A DNA stretch of 64,000 bases from Methanosarcina sp. UBA5 (GTDB lineage: Archaea; Halobacteriota; Methanosarcinia; Methanosarcinales; Methanosarcinaceae): NCBI RefSeq assembly GCF_002505485.1, contig NZ_DAVG01000082.1:1-64000 (forward strand). Reading direction: 5' to 3'. Made by a program: the position numbers and the translations under genes. A model generated the notes under the pieces. The model made no database searches and was not told the origin of the DNA. It worked only from the letters and a program-made list of their open reading frames with translations. Below are positions 16,617 through 25,409 of the stretch, piece by piece. Each line of letters opens with the position of its first letter. The stretch's first letter is position 1.

Positions 16617-17435
16617 ATGTCAGCCGATTCGTCCAGTCAGGAGATAAACGTCTCGGATCTTGTTCTATATACTAACTGTCCGAGAAGAGTATACTTTGCC
16701 AGTCGAGGCTTTGAATTGTTTTCAGAAGTGACGGCATCCAGGCTCGAAAGAATAATCCTGAAAGAACTCTCCCTAGATTACCCCGAAATTGTGAAGGAGT
16801 GTTCGTTAAATGCCGATAATATATATAAAAAGCTTGAAATTTCCCTGGCAAAGGTATGTACGGACCTCCCACTCCTGTTTCCGCGGGAACTTGCGGATGT
16901 TACGAGTGAGATTTTTGAGGACGGAGAAGCGCGGGCACGAGCTAAAATCCCTGAAATTGCAGCCAACCTGCTGGGGGCACTTGAAGAATACGGGAAAGAG
17001 CCTATGCTTGCGGCACTCACGCCTGTTAAAACCGAGCCATTTCTTTCCTCAGAAAGACTTAACCTTAAAGGTATTCCCTCCAAACTGGTCTGCTTTGAAG
17101 GTACGCAGGTTCCGTCAATTTTAAAGCCTGGAAGCTGCCCTGAACAGGGAGTATGGGCTTCGGACCGGATACACGCTGCAGCTTTTATCCTTCTTCTTGA
17201 AGCCGAAAGTGGAAAAGAAGTTCCTTTTGCCTTTGTAGAGTATGTAAGTTTTGGACTACTTCGTAGGGTAGTTGTTCGAAGCTCGGATAGGCGGGAAGTT
17301 CTCAAAATCTGTAGAGAAGTGGAGAAAATTAAAGCCGGATTCATGCCTGAGAGAAAAGAAGAGAAGTTCTGCAAAGAATGTAATTTTTCAGAACACTGTA
17401 TTTCAGATTCTTCCCTTATGTCGAAATTTTTCTGA
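16617..17435 (+). CDS. stand-alone Cas4-like (DUF83) Fe-S protein with degenerate nuclease motifs
   Basis: The 272-residue protein keeps the four iron-sulfur cysteines of Cas4: Cys21 in TNCPRRVYF and the C-terminal Cys252, Cys255 and Cys261 (C-x2-C-x5-C). The PD-(D/E)XK nuclease core looks eroded. The expected acidic residues are missing from the GIPSKLV and PSILKPG segments, while the following helix (DRIHAAAFILLLE) retains its shape. Cas4 proteins normally trim CRISPR spacers, but there is no CRISPR array or cas gene here. It may be a structural or DNA-binding solo Cas4. It diverges from the mevalonate operon. Confidence 0.75.
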   Translation: MSADSSSQEINVSDLVLYTNCPRRVYFASRGFELFSEVTASRLERIILKELSLDYPEIVKECSLNADNIYKKLEISLAKVCTDLPLLFPRELADVTSEIFEDGEARARAKIPEIAANLLGALEEYGKEPMLAALTPVKTEPFLSSERLNLKGIPSKLVCFEGTQVPSILKPGSCPEQGVWASDRIHAAAFILLLEAESGKEVPFAFVEYVSFGLLRRVVVRSSDRREVLKICREVEKIKAGFMPERKEEKFCKECNFSEHCISDSSLMSKFF

Positions 17436-17572
17436 GTTGGAATAAAGGAAAAAGGTTTAGCATAAAAATAAAAGGATTCAGAAAAAGAAACCAGAAAAGG
17501 AAGGAAAAACAGAAAAAGAAGCGAATTTGAGATACGAAGCTTCGGATTTAACTCTATATAAAGGCCGTATTT

Positions 17573-17860
17573 TTAACGTAAAAGCTCCACCTTGAACCCT
17601 TTTTTCGAGCCTACCGCAGTATTATATAAGCCAGCTGCAATACGCCCTATGAAGTATCCGGATACCCCATAAAATATAGGTAGACTGAGTACAGCCCATT
17701 TCCCGAAAATCAAGGAAAAAATTCCGAATTTTTTTGGCATTGAAATCCCCATAAAAGCAGCGATTGTTGTGAAGAATCCGAAAACGAAACCCATTGTTCC
17801 ATAAAGGATTGTAAGGATTTTCCCGAATCCGGCTGAATCAATTTCTTTTATGACTACCAT
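17573..17860 (-). CDS. small membrane protein of unknown function
   Basis: Not assigned to a family. The 95-residue product has two hydrophobic stretches (about residues 16-38 and 53-75, with glycine-rich GYFIGRIAAGLYN after the second) and a basic C-terminus. This suggests a two-helix inner-membrane protein related to the DUF3566-like small archaeal membrane proteins. ATG 17860 (MVVIKEID) is chosen over the TTG twelve bases upstream. It is monocistronic. Confidence 0.65.
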   Translation of the reverse strand: MVVIKEIDSAGFGKILTILYGTMGFVFGFFTTIAAFMGISMPKKFGIFSLIFGKWAVLSLPIFYGVSGYFIGRIAAGLYNTAVGSKKGFKVELLR

Positions 17861-17980
17861 GATATTCCCCAATAACTCATATTTTTTGCAATTTATATAA
17901 TTATGGTACTATTATTTTTGAATCTGAAAGATAAATATCTCTAAGTACAAGTACTCAGAAAATTATTCTGGTAAAGTAGA

Positions 17981-18097
17981 GAAAATCTGAGGAAAAGACA
18001 AAACTTTTTAAAGGAATTTTTGATCAAATTTTGTTTTAAAAACTTAAGTCAAAACTTTTTAAAAGGAAACCTCTCTCAATCTGCTTGACAAGTCCAG
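17981..18097 (+). repeat. duplicated leader, copy A (upstream flank of accessory island)
   Basis: This 117-bp AT-rich segment matches 19046-19214 across its length: GAAAATCTGA, then GACAAAACTTTTTAAAGG, GATCAA, a T/A tract, and finally CCTCTCTCAATCTGC followed by TTGACAAGTCCAG. The last part corresponds to the start-codon region of the PP-loop gene (CATGACATGTCCAG at 19201). It is a broken copy of that gene's leader and first codons. Confidence 0.75.
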
Positions 18098-18123
18098 AAA
18101 ACGCATAATAAAAAATAAATTCG

Positions 18124-18759
18124 TTATTTAGGAACGGTTATTGAAGGTGGATCCATCTTCGCAGCAAGTTTCGAGACATTAGAACGGAATAATACTTTGT
18201 TTGAAGTTATAATTCCATTTGATCCTTTATTATTTATTTTTTTAGCAGGAACTCCAGCAATAGAAATACCTTTTTCATAAAATGATTTGTTTACAACAGA
18301 GTTTGCCCCAATTGCAATATTATCAGCTATTGTAATGTTTCCAAAAATTTTAGCGCCTGGCCCAATGTATACATTATTTCCGATTTGTGGTGCCGAGATA
18401 TCGTCCCTATTGGATCCTATATTAGTACAGGCATGTATTCTGCAATTCTCTCCAATCCTAACATCCTTATTTATGACTATAGTTCCCCTATGGGCTATGC
18501 ATAAACCGGGACCAAAAACGTTTAGTGGAATAGTAAACCCCAGATGGATACTCATAGTGTGATATCTGTACAATATATAGTTTAAATATAATTTAGAAAG
18601 TAGAGACTTTTTACAATTATTATAATATTCGGCCTTTCTTAATAATCTCTGAAATTTCCATATATCATCGCCAATTAATTTGGGCCTTTTATAATTTTTT
18701 CCGCATGCTAATTTATCTGCTTTAATATAAAAATCATAGTCTGCTTTTGATTTGATAAT
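18124..18759 (-). CDS. serine O-acetyltransferase-like hexapeptide transferase lacking a normal start codon
   Basis: The C-terminal part is a left-handed beta-helix acetyltransferase (IAHRGTIVINKDVRIGENC, IGNNVYIGPGAKIFGNITIA, IAIGANSVVNKSF, IAGVPAKKI) of the CysE/polysaccharide serine acetyltransferase type. The homologous frame continues upstream of the first usable start (TTG 18573) through a typical N-terminal helical region (IIKSKADYDFYIKADKLACG ... DIWKFQRLLRKAEYYNNC). It reaches ATT at 18757-18759, where the family would have ATG. A purine-rich GGGGGG site lies 8 nt before that ATT, and an in-frame TAA follows just upstream. Either ATT is used or the start has been lost. Full length would be 211 residues. 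It looks like a stray polysaccharide-cluster gene. Confidence 0.65.
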   Translation of the reverse strand: MIKSKADYDFYIKADKLACGKNYKRPKLIGDDIWKFQRLLRKAEYYNNCKKSLLSKLYLNYILYRYHTMSIHLGFTIPLNVFGPGLCIAHRGTIVINKDVRIGENCRIHACTNIGSNRDDISAPQIGNNVYIGPGAKIFGNITIADNIAIGANSVVNKSFYEKGISIAGVPAKKINNKGSNGIITSNKVLFRSNVSKLAAKMDPPSITVPK

Positions 18760-19045
18760 AAATAGCCCCCCTTAATGAATATAGTTATTAGAAATTTTCT
18801 ATATGGCAAACTAGAGTTACAAATGTATTCAATTAACCTAGTTAACTCTGACACAAAGATCAAAGTCTTCAGAAATTGTAAAGGAATTAACTGTGCATAT
18901 TTTATTACATACACGTGAATTAATATAAATTTTTCCCAAAATATTTAGAAAATCTTTTAGAATTTTCTGGGTTTTTACGTGACAGCAGTTTTCATCTGTT
19001 AAAAGAAAGGCGCCGTTACTCAAAAAATCATTAACGAAATATCGA
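18760..19045. other. AT-rich DNA within the accessory island, no gene identified
   Basis: This stretch between the acetyltransferase and copy B of the leader repeat has several short open frames on the minus strand but no convincing ribosome site, motif or codon pattern. It may be remnant DNA carried in with the acetyltransferase. Confidence 0.4.
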
Positions 19046-19214
19046 GAAAATATGAGAGAAAGACAAAACATTTTAAAGGGATTTTTGATCAAGCTTTTTT
19101 TTAAAAAGATTGAGACAAAATATTCTAAAGGAATTTTTGATCAAGCTTTTTTTAAAAAGATTAAGACAAAACCTTTTAAGGGAGAACCTCTCTCAATCTG
19201 CATGACATGTCCAG
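19046..19214 (+). repeat. duplicated leader, copy B, with 51-52-bp tandem units
   Basis: Units beginning AGACAAAA start at 19061, 19113 and 19164 (periods 52 and 51 bp). Each contains a TTTTGATCAAGCTTTTTTT tract. Copy A at 17981 has two such units (17996 and 18047, period 51). The last unit runs into the start of the PP-loop gene, so the repeats form its 5' leader. Confidence 0.75.
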
Positions 19215-21111
19215 ACCAGCATATCTTGGAAAAATGCTTCTGCACTGGTGTGAGGCCTGTAATGTGCCTGTGTTAGGGAAAAAGTGCGGATGCGGTAAAA
19301 GTACAAAAAAAGTTGAGGTCACTCCTCCAGGGGATATCCGCCCAGCTTTTAATTATGATATAAAACGCATAAACTCGGTTTCGGAAAAACAGTTCAATGC
19401 GCCCCTTATACCCGATGGGCACCTTGTAGTGCTAAATAAAGCTCCGTATGAAGACCGCATGGACGAAATTATAGTTGACGGGAAAGTGCTTGCATCTCTC
19501 AGATTTGAAATTGAGAGTTGTGAATGGGTCCTGCTTCCCAGGCTCGAAGGGGCAAGAAGGCTTTTCCAGGGCAGGGATAGAAAAGCCCTGAAAAAATGGG
19601 TTGTTATCGAGCAGGCAGTTGTGCCTTTTATTTTGGAAAAGGGAGCAAGTATTCTGGCACCTGGGGTTCTTGATGCCGATCCTGATATCAAAAAAGAAGA
19701 CGAGGTAGTTGTGCTGAACCCTACAGGAGAGATAATCTGCTGTGGGCGAGCCCGAATGTCAGGAAAGGAGATGTGTGAGGAAAACCGCGGGAATGCGGTA
19801 AAACCGCGCTGGAGCGGGAAGCCAGAGACTCAAAAAACGAAATCCGGAGGGCAGACCTGGGAAGATGCCATAAAAGCCAACGAAAAGATCCTGGACAGTA
19901 TGATAGAAAAATCCCATGCTTTCATAAAAAATGTTGCAGGAAGCATGGATCTGAAAGTAAGCGTATCTTATTCTGGGGGTAAGGATAGCCTTGCTGTGCT
20001 CCAGCTAGTTAGTGAAAGCCTTGATGATTATGAGATTATGTTTGCAGACACGGGGCTTGAGTTTCCGGAAACCCTTGAGAACGTCAAGCAAGTCGTTGAG
20101 CACTATGGAAGAAAAATCAGGACCTCAAGTGCAGGAGAAGCTTTCTGGGATTCGATAAGTGTTTTTGGCCCCCCTACCATGGATACCCGCTGGTGCTGCA
20201 AGATCTGCAAACTCGGGCCGATTACCCGGTTAATTGATGAGAACTACGGAAGCGGATGCCTTAGTTTCATAGGGCAGCGCCAGTACGAATCTCACGCTCG
20301 TTCAATCAGCAAGAAAATCTGGAAAAATCCCTGGGTGGGAAATCAGGTAGGAGCATCCCCTATACAGGAATGGACAGCCCTTCATGTATGGTTTTACCTT
20401 TTCAGGACGAAAGCCCCCTATAATCCGGCTTATGAGAAAGGATATGACAGAATGGGATGCTGGCTCTGCCCGTCTTCTTCCCTTGCCGACTTCTTCCAGC
20501 TTGAAGAAAGCCATCCCGAACTTGCAAAAAAGCTGAACTCCCATCTCCTAGCCTATGCCGAAAAAATGGGGCTCTCTCCTGAGTGGGTAAAGTATGGCTT
20601 ATGGCGCTACAAGCGGTATCCTCGGGTGCTCCAGGAACTTGCCAAGAAAAAAGGAATTTCTCTTCTTCCATCCCAGAAGGCCCCAAAAGAGCTTAATTTT
20701 GAAGTGGCTACAGGATACAGGCCCTGTAAAGCAGGAGGAATGTCTGCTGACGGAAGTTTTGGGCAGGCAATTGATATAGAAACCCTGAAAGAAAGCGGAA
20801 TGCTTTCCCCCATCGGAAAGGCTTCTTTTATAGAGGGAGCTGCGTCAGTCGCTTTTGGGGAATCCAGGGCACAGGTCTTTGCCTCTGGGAATGTTAACGG
20901 GAGAAGCGAGAATGAAAAAGAGCTAAAAAAACTTATGAAAATTGTTGAATTCTCGGTAAGAAGGTCCTTGCTCTGCCAGGGATGCGGAGTTTGCGTGGGC
21001 CACTGTGAGCACAACGCAGTTGAAATAAAGGAAAAGAAGGTTAGGATTAAAGAAAATTGCATTCACTGCGGAGTATGTATTGAAGTCTGTCCGCTTGTTA
21101 AATTTATTTAA
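19207..21111 (+). CDS. Zn-ribbon/PUA/PAPS-reductase-like PP-loop/ferredoxin protein
   Basis: The 634-residue multidomain protein has, in order, an N-terminal zinc ribbon (WCEACNVPVLGKKCGCG), a PUA-like domain (about residues 60-200, ending LNPTGEIICCGRARMS), an ATP-pyrophosphatase domain with PP-loop S256GGKDS261, and a C-terminal two-cluster ferredoxin (CQGCGVCVGHC and CIHCGVCIEVC). The PP-loop domain also has a cysteine cluster, WCCKICKLGP. Such proteins are annotated PAPS reductase. PUA domains bind RNA, however, so sulfur transfer to RNA is an equally reasonable role. ATG 19207 directly follows the duplicated leader. The nearest purine-rich site (AAGGGAGAA) is far upstream, so initiation may be unusual. 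Confidence 0.85.
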   Translation: MSRPAYLGKMLLHWCEACNVPVLGKKCGCGKSTKKVEVTPPGDIRPAFNYDIKRINSVSEKQFNAPLIPDGHLVVLNKAPYEDRMDEIIVDGKVLASLRFEIESCEWVLLPRLEGARRLFQGRDRKALKKWVVIEQAVVPFILEKGASILAPGVLDADPDIKKEDEVVVLNPTGEIICCGRARMSGKEMCEENRGNAVKPRWSGKPETQKTKSGGQTWEDAIKANEKILDSMIEKSHAFIKNVAGSMDLKVSVSYSGGKDSLAVLQLVSESLDDYEIMFADTGLEFPETLENVKQVVEHYGRKIRTSSAGEAFWDSISVFGPPTMDTRWCCKICKLGPITRLIDENYGSGCLSFIGQRQYESHARSISKKIWKNPWVGNQVGASPIQEWTALHVWFYLFRTKAPYNPAYEKGYDRMGCWLCPSSSLADFFQLEESHPELAKKLNSHLLAYAEKMGLSPEWVKYGLWRYKRYPRVLQELAKKKGISLLPSQKAPKELNFEVATGYRPCKAGGMSADGSFGQAIDIETLKESGMLSPIGKASFIEGAASVAFGESRAQVFASGNVNGRSENEKELKKLMKIVEFSVRRSLLCQGCGVCVGHCEHNAVEIKEKKVRIKENCIHCGVCIEVCPLVKFI

Positions 21112-21207
21112 ATTTTTACAGTTGACACGAGTTAGAACTGTAGTACTTTGCAGAAAGAAAAACGAGGACTCAGATAGAAGTAAATGTAAAAATTCAAAAA
21201 GGCAAAC

Positions 21208-22305
21208 TTAATAATCAAAAAGGCTTTTCTGGCCCATCCTTTTCTGGAGTTCCCCTACCCTGACTCCTACACGCCTGAACTCCGTCCGGCTTTCCGAAAG
21301 AAACTCGTCCAGGATTTCGCGAGCTACCTCGAGAAGGGTTTCTTTTGAATAGGCCGGATGGTTTAATGTACGGCTTTTTGTATACATTCGGAACTTTGAG
21401 TTTATGACCGTAACGGTTACAGTCCTGAAGGAAAGCCCCCTTGAATCGAGTTTTGAGATTACATCCCCTGCCAGCCTTTCAAGTAACTGAGAAATAGGGG
21501 TAATGTCAAGGGTATCTTCAGGCAAAGTTGCAATTCTCCCTATCTGTTCGGAGCCTTCCCTTTCTTTCACGGGAGAATCGTCGATCCCTACTGCAGCCTG
21601 TTTAAGCCAGATTCCCCTGGCTTTTCCGAAAGTGGAAATCAGGTCGATAACATCGTGTTCAGCAAGGTCTGTTATGGTGACTATGCCCATTTCCTGCAAT
21701 TTTTCTGCGGTTACATTCCCTATCCCCCAGAGTTTTGACACTTTAAGGGGCCAGAGAAAGCTCTCGAGTTTATCCGGACTTATAACTGTAATCCCGTTGG
21801 GTTTCTTTACAGAGGAAGCCATCTTGGCAATAAGCTTATTTGGACCTACCCCCACAGAACAGGTCAACTTCTCCCTATCTTTTATTTCATTCTTAATCTG
21901 GATTCCGGTCTCAAAGGCCAGGCTAAAATCCCCACCTGCTTTCTCGGTAATTTCCAGAAATGCTTCATCTATACTGATCTGCTCAAATGCTTCTCCGGTC
22001 TCCCTGGCATCCGCATAACTCCTGAGAATTTCCATAACCCGGTCCGAGACCGAAGTGTAGAAATCTTTTCGGACAGGCAGAAAAACAGCTTCAGGGTTCA
22101 GTTTCTTTGCCTTCGAACAGGACATGCCTGCTCTGATCCCCGACTCTCGCGCATTATAATTGCAGGTACTTACAGCCCCACTTAGCCCGCTTCTTCCAGA
22201 GAGCATGCAGACCACAACGGCTTTTCCCTGAAGTTCAGGTTTTTCTCGTTCTTCAATGGCTGCATAAAAATAGTCCATGTCCACATGGAGAACAACACGT
22301 TGCAT
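21208..22305 (-). CDS. dinB: DNA polymerase IV (Y-family, DinB)
   Basis: Error-prone translesion polymerase of 365 residues. The metal-binding acidic residues are visible: Asp9 and Asp11 in HVDMDYFYAAIE, and Asp113-Glu114 in SIDEAFLE. Steric-gate and palm residues, the HhH thumb (LWGIGNVTAEKLQEMGI) and the little-finger domain follow. The protein ends GQKSLFDY, which fits a PCNA-interacting peptide, so it should load on the sliding clamp. ATG 22305 gives the normal N-terminus (MQRVVLHVDMD). The 14 codons open upstream are not family sequence. It is divergent from cbiO. Confidence 0.95.
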   Translation of the reverse strand: MQRVVLHVDMDYFYAAIEEREKPELQGKAVVVCMLSGRSGLSGAVSTCNYNARESGIRAGMSCSKAKKLNPEAVFLPVRKDFYTSVSDRVMEILRSYADARETGEAFEQISIDEAFLEITEKAGGDFSLAFETGIQIKNEIKDREKLTCSVGVGPNKLIAKMASSVKKPNGITVISPDKLESFLWPLKVSKLWGIGNVTAEKLQEMGIVTITDLAEHDVIDLISTFGKARGIWLKQAAVGIDDSPVKEREGSEQIGRIATLPEDTLDITPISQLLERLAGDVISKLDSRGLSFRTVTVTVINSKFRMYTKSRTLNHPAYSKETLLEVAREILDEFLSESRTEFRRVGVRVGELQKRMGQKSLFDY

Positions 22306-22471
22306 CGAAAAAAATATGTCGGGAAGATTTGTATAATTATCTCTCAAACTTTAGAAACAGAAAAGTACAAACCATAACACATAAGAAAGATAACTTCATT
22401 ACTTGTAACACTATTTTTAAAAAAGTTAGTTTTCAGCAGTAGACGCGATTTTCATACAGGACGTTTTCAGC

Positions 22472-23455
22472 ATGAGTACCTCGAATTCCCTACATGACTC
22501 AGAAGAAACAGCAACTTTCCCAAAAGAAACAACAGGCAGAACGAGCCAGATATCCGGAACAAGTTCCGAAAAATCGGGCAAGGCCTCCGAAAGAAGCGGC
22601 ATTCCTGTACTGGAAGTCAGAGATCTATGCCATAGATACCCACATCTTGATTCAAATGCCCTTGATAAAATCAACCTCAAAGTGTTCAAAGGGGAGAGAG
22701 TTGCAGTGCTTGGGGCCAATGGAGCAGGAAAATCGACTTTATTCAAGCATCTTAACGGGATCCTACGGCCTCTTTCAGGGGAAGTCCTGATAAAAGGGGA
22801 AAAAATGACTAAGAAAAATCTCCGGACATGCAGGGAAACCGTAGGAATCGTCTTCCAAGACCCTGATGACCAGGTGCTTGCTCCGAGTGTTGAAGAAGAT
22901 ATTGCTTTTGGGCCAATTAATATGGGTTTGTCCAGAAGCGAAGTCGAAATGAGAGTCAAAGAAGCCCTTGAAATGGTCGGACTCACAGGTTTTGAGGAAA
23001 GGGCCCCACATCATCTGAGCGGAGGGCAGAAGAAACTTGTGGCAATTGCAGGCATCCTTGCCATGCGACCTGAGGTTATAGTCCTTGATGAGCCGACAGC
23101 CGGCCTTGACCCTCTCAGTTCTGCTCGCGTGCTTGAGCTAATTATGAAGATGAACAGGGAACTTGGAATCACCCTGCTCCTTTCTACCCACGATGTGGAT
23201 GTGGTTCCTTATTTTGCAGAAAGGGCTTTTGTTCTCCATCACGGAAGACTTGAGGCTGATGGAAGCCCGGAAGAGATCTTCAGCGATCCTGAACTCCTGA
23301 GGAAAGCTCACCTTAGACTTCCAAGAGTAGCTGAAGTATTCGAAATGCTCCAGCAAAAAGGACTCAATGTTAACATACAGATAACAGCCGAAGCAGCCAG
23401 AGATGAAATACTGCGGCTTGTAAGCTCGAGGCAGCAAAAAGTGAAGCTTGAGTGA
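22472..23455 (+). CDS. cbiO: ECF transporter ATPase for nickel/cobalt (CbiO/NikO)
   Basis: Powers metal uptake. ABC ATPase with Walker A GANGAGKST, Q-loop VFQDPDDQ, signature LSGGQKK, Walker B VIVLDEPTAG and the H-loop STHDVD. A 40-45-residue Ser/Thr/Glu-rich N-terminal extension precedes the core (core starts at PVLEVRDL). It may be unstructured, or it may mean the true start is further in. AGGAC lies 9 nt before the chosen ATG. The T-component cbiQ follows 33 nt downstream, while the substrate-binding cbiM and cbiN lie 4 kb away on the same strand. Confidence 0.92.
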   Translation: MSTSNSLHDSEETATFPKETTGRTSQISGTSSEKSGKASERSGIPVLEVRDLCHRYPHLDSNALDKINLKVFKGERVAVLGANGAGKSTLFKHLNGILRPLSGEVLIKGEKMTKKNLRTCRETVGIVFQDPDDQVLAPSVEEDIAFGPINMGLSRSEVEMRVKEALEMVGLTGFEERAPHHLSGGQKKLVAIAGILAMRPEVIVLDEPTAGLDPLSSARVLELIMKMNRELGITLLLSTHDVDVVPYFAERAFVLHHGRLEADGSPEEIFSDPELLRKAHLRLPRVAEVFEMLQQKGLNVNIQITAEAARDEILRLVSSRQQKVKLE

Positions 23456-23488
23456 AAGCTTGAAAGAGTCCTTAGAGGAGAAGTTTCA

Positions 23489-24295
23489 ATGGTAACGCTC
23501 ACGGATATTGAACGCGAATCGTATAAAAGCAGTCCAGTACACAAGCTTGATCCCCGGGTAAAATTGCTTTTTGCACTTGTTATAGTCATTTATGCGGTTA
23601 GTCTGCCTCGAATTCATGAAAGAAATATTGTCCGCCTTTTTGCCATAGAGGTTTATTTGATGCTCCTAGTGCTTGCTGCAGGGCTTGATTTAAGATACTT
23701 TTTCCTTCGCGTTCTTGCGATTTTACCCTTCGGACTCGCAATTGTCCTTATCCAGCCATTCCTCAGACCTTCCTTTATAGAAAATTATACTCCATACCCT
23801 CTTGACCTGCCTTTTGGGCTCAGTATAACCTATGAGGGACTTGACTTTGGGAGTACACTGCTGGCGAAATTTCTGGTCTGCATAACAGCCATTGTCTTGT
23901 TTTCTTCAACGACACGGCTCAGGGATATGGTTGCAGCCGCAGACAGGATAGGCATCCCAAGAGAATTTACTCTGCTTTTGAGCATGATGGTACGCTACCT
24001 CTTCCTTTTCTGGGCCGTTCTGAAAAGGATAAGGATCGCACAGCAAACAAGACTCTTTGATATGTGGAACAAAGATGTGCCAAGAAGATGGGTCATCGAG
24101 CAGGTAGGAAACAGCATTAGCTCAATTTTCATACGCTCTTACGAGCAAGGAGAAAGAACATATATAAGCATGCTTTGCAGAGGCTACGGAAGTGGGCATG
24201 AAAAGGCTTATTACAGAACAAAAATCAAAACCCAGGATATCTTTTTTCTGCTCCTGAGTGCAGGCTGCATATTGTATATCCACCTTTACGTCTGA
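23489..24295 (+). CDS. cbiQ: ECF transporter T-component (CbiQ/NikQ)
   Basis: Membrane scaffold that couples CbiO to the metal-binding CbiM. The 268-residue protein begins with the family's KLDPRVKLLFALV, has about five or six transmembrane helices, and carries the two cytoplasmic coupling-helix motifs near the end (RIRIAQQTRLFDM and GERTYISMLCRGYGSG, an Arg-Gly type motif). It is in one transcript with cbiO. Downstream DNA (24296-24592) contains no gene I can support. Confidence 0.92.
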   Translation: MVTLTDIERESYKSSPVHKLDPRVKLLFALVIVIYAVSLPRIHERNIVRLFAIEVYLMLLVLAAGLDLRYFFLRVLAILPFGLAIVLIQPFLRPSFIENYTPYPLDLPFGLSITYEGLDFGSTLLAKFLVCITAIVLFSSTTRLRDMVAAADRIGIPREFTLLLSMMVRYLFLFWAVLKRIRIAQQTRLFDMWNKDVPRRWVIEQVGNSISSIFIRSYEQGERTYISMLCRGYGSGHEKAYYRTKIKTQDIFFLLLSAGCILYIHLYV

Positions 24296-24592
24296 AAAGA
24301 CTGCTTCCAGTGTCCTCTGACATTTATATAAAATTGATTATTAACAGGCCTACAGGTAGCAGAGAGAAAATAAAATGTGAAGGTGCCTTGGGATTCAGGT
24401 TATCCATAGTAGCAGGAATTTATTCTAACTTTTTCTGTCCCGAGACCAGAAAGATGGAATTATTCCTGAGAATCCTCTGTGAAAGTGACTGCTTGCTTTT
24501 TTAAAGTTCTGTACCTCCAGAAGAGGATTGACTGAGGTATTTACAAATCCGGTTTCCGAAAAGAGGAGGGAGGCATTCTCAGGACTTATTTT

Positions 24593-25195
24593 CTAATAAA
24601 AAGGCAGAGAACTCTTGATTGGTCCATAATAGTCCTTGAAGACTGAACTGTGCTGGTTCTTTTTTATAAACTTATCTGCCCACTCAGAAAGCATTCTATT
24701 AAAGCGTCTACTTGGTCGGGGATCAAACCAGTCTCCATCTATGGCAAAAATCATCCATTCTGGTTTAAGGACTCGCTTCCATTCCCTAACAGCGCAGGAA
24801 GGCTGCTGAATAGTCCAAAGCAGGAAATTTGCCCGTGACCAGATCGAGAGAACTATCCTCAGAAGGCAGGTTTTCCGCGTCTCCATGAAAAAAATCAATT
24901 TTAAGCCCCATATTGTCTGCATTATGCTTCGCTTTCTTGAGCATACCTGCCGAAAGATCTATACCTGTTACTTTATGCCCCATCTCAGCAAAGAGAAGGG
25001 CAAGAAACCCAGTGCCTGTACCCCAACATCCAGTACGTTTAAATGCTCTCTGGAAGCAAGAGAATTTTCAAGTATTTTTTTCCAGACCGCGTATTCTTCT
25101 TCATCAAAGCCATTTATCCCGTTTGTGTATGTGGAAGATCTTATATTCCAATAACTGGCAATAACTTTCTTGCAGTCTATAAAAATACCCTCCAC
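24593..25195 (-). pseudogene. SAM-dependent methyltransferase, frameshifted at least twice
   Basis: Three adjacent frames read as one class I methyltransferase. The first has an N-terminal part (GIFIDCKKVIASYWNIRSS ... LNVLDVG). The middle frame has motif I continuing through GFLALLFAEMGHKVTGIDLS and motif II (FFHGDAENLP). The third frame has LLWTIQQP ... VREWKRVLKP and the C-terminus. The first shift is at a run of Gs inside the glycine-rich SAM motif, about 25005-25015. The second is near 24820-24835. Both remove essential structure, so the gene is dead unless the reads are wrong. Family members of this type often sit in metal or corrinoid loci. A GTG at 25195 is the likely original start. 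Confidence 0.8.
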
Positions 25196-25409
25196 GAGAT
25201 TATAAAAAGAGGCCTTTCTCTTCCTTTTTTTACATAAGTTTGTTCTGATTTTTTCAGTTAGAGATTTGGAAGGCTTCAATTATGTATCCATTTTCAGCTG
25301 GTTTGGAAAAACTTCAATTTTCCAAAGTTAAAGTTTTAGAACCTTTTTCGGCAGTGTTGCAAATTTCATGTAACTTAAAGCCAGTTTCACAAATTACTAT
25401 GATTTGGCT

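Noticed and set aside
17981..19214. CRISPR array suspected because of a Cas4-like gene and 51-bp repeats nearby
   Set aside because: The repeats are AT-rich, contiguous and lack unique spacers of constant length. They are a tandem leader duplication.
24310..24504. 64-codon frame after cbiQ
   Set aside because: No ribosome site, no similarity, and composition like neighbouring non-coding DNA.
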